Below, piece by piece: positions 6,408-6,527 of a DNA stretch of 6,527 nt; position 1 is the first letter of the stretch; each line of letters starts with the position of its first letter. This DNA comes from Bacteroidales bacterium Bact_16. Lineage in GTDB: Bacteria > Bacteroidota > Bacteroidia > Bacteroidales > UBA932. The DNA lies in assembly GCA_001602885.1 (NCBI GenBank), contig LUZH01000038.1, positions 1 to 6,527 on the forward strand. Direction: 5' to 3'. Below the pieces are notes generated by a model. It had not been told where the DNA came from, searched no databases, and worked only from the letters and a program-made list of their open reading frames with translations. Both the position numbers and the translations under genes were made by a program.

Positions 6408-6527
6408 TCAAGCTTTGGTGTGGTGAACGGAATTCCCGCGCACGGTGATGGCGCTGACCGGGCGGGACGGGCACAGGAACTCGCAGGCGCCGCAGCCGAT
6501 GCACTGCGCTTCGGAGACGGTCGGCAC
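6408..6527 (-). CDS. 4Fe-4S binding protein, C-terminal fragment (5' end outside window)
   Basis: Reading leftwards from the window edge, one frame stays open for 39 residues and stops at TGA (6408-6410). It encodes PTVSEAQCIGCGACEFLCP and then SRPVSAITV, a C-x2-C-x2-C-x3-C-P iron-sulfur motif followed by the short strand typical of ferredoxin modules and a brief tail VRGNSVHHTKA. The visible cysteines would bind three of the irons of one 4Fe-4S cluster plus a fourth through the last cysteine. This form of C-terminus, with CxGCGxCExxCP then a proline-rich turn, is common in Bacteroidota polyferredoxins related to NapG/NapH/MauM, but the rest of the gene is outside the window, so the type cannot be fixed. 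It lies 5 bp upstream of the aldo/keto reductase start, in another frame, so the two are almost certainly cotranscribed. Confidence 0.85.
   Translation of the reverse strand: MPTVSEAQCIGCGACEFLCPSRPVSAITVRGNSVHHTKA

Noticed and set aside
5182..6426. A 414-codon plus-strand open frame opposite the aldo/keto reductase
   Set aside because: The opposite strand carries the catalytic tetrad and eight cluster cysteines; the plus-strand product is a Val/Leu/Ala/His-rich shadow.
6403..6504. N-terminal extension of the aldo/keto reductase
   Set aside because: The Tat signal needs to start at the ATG at 6402, and the upstream bases encode the iron-sulfur C-terminus in another frame.
1..6527. Mobile element, defence system, CRISPR array or structured RNA gene
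   Set aside because: No transposase, integrase, terminal inverted repeats, spaced direct repeats or tRNA/rRNA sequence was found; the whole window is occupied by overlapping housekeeping and redox genes.

Overview
The window is a compact, G+C-rich stretch of bacterial chromosome (line 2041-2100 has 40 G/C of 60 by hand count). It most likely comes from a member of the Bacteroidota, probably Bacteroidales. Three things suggest this: a RicT/PSP1-type protein followed directly by a GldH-like lipoprotein; a TrmB with the Bacteroidota-style N-terminus and a DPQ motif instead of DPW; and the near absence of Shine-Dalgarno sequences before start codons. The high G+C is unusual for that phylum, and no genus can be named from this sequence alone.

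Left block (2-5076, plus strand): six genes with essentially no space between them. They are a LOG-family phosphoribohydrolase, a long-chain polyprenyl diphosphate synthase, the DNA polymerase III delta' subunit (holB), a RicT/PSP1-domain protein with a long Arg/Gly-rich tail, a small GldH-like lipoprotein, and tRNA (guanine-N7) methyltransferase (trmB). Junctions are overlaps of 19, 4, 4 and 14 bp and one gap of 1 bp, so this looks like a single translationally coupled transcript. Its products are housekeeping proteins of different pathways: nucleotide salvage, quinone side-chain synthesis, replication clamp loading, RNA-linked function, envelope and tRNA modification. The holB-ricT pairing is also known from Firmicutes; the lipoprotein after ricT is the Bacteroidota-specific addition.

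Right block (5071-6527, minus strand): a two-gene redox unit convergent with the first block. An upstream gene, cut by the window edge, ends in a 4Fe-4S motif. Five bases later begins an aldo/keto reductase with a twin-arginine signal, a lipobox cysteine, an intact catalytic tetrad and a C-terminal pair of four-cysteine clusters. The convergent genes trmB and the reductase overlap within the palindrome CTATAG, which supplies both TAG stop codons.

There is no intergenic stretch above 5 bases, and no tRNA, rRNA, CRISPR array, insertion sequence or recognisable promoter or terminator. Nothing here is clearly a new biological system. The items most worth a second look are the predicted exported iron-sulfur aldo/keto reductase unit, the cysteine-rich and RGG-tailed RicT, and the divergent GldH-like lipoprotein.
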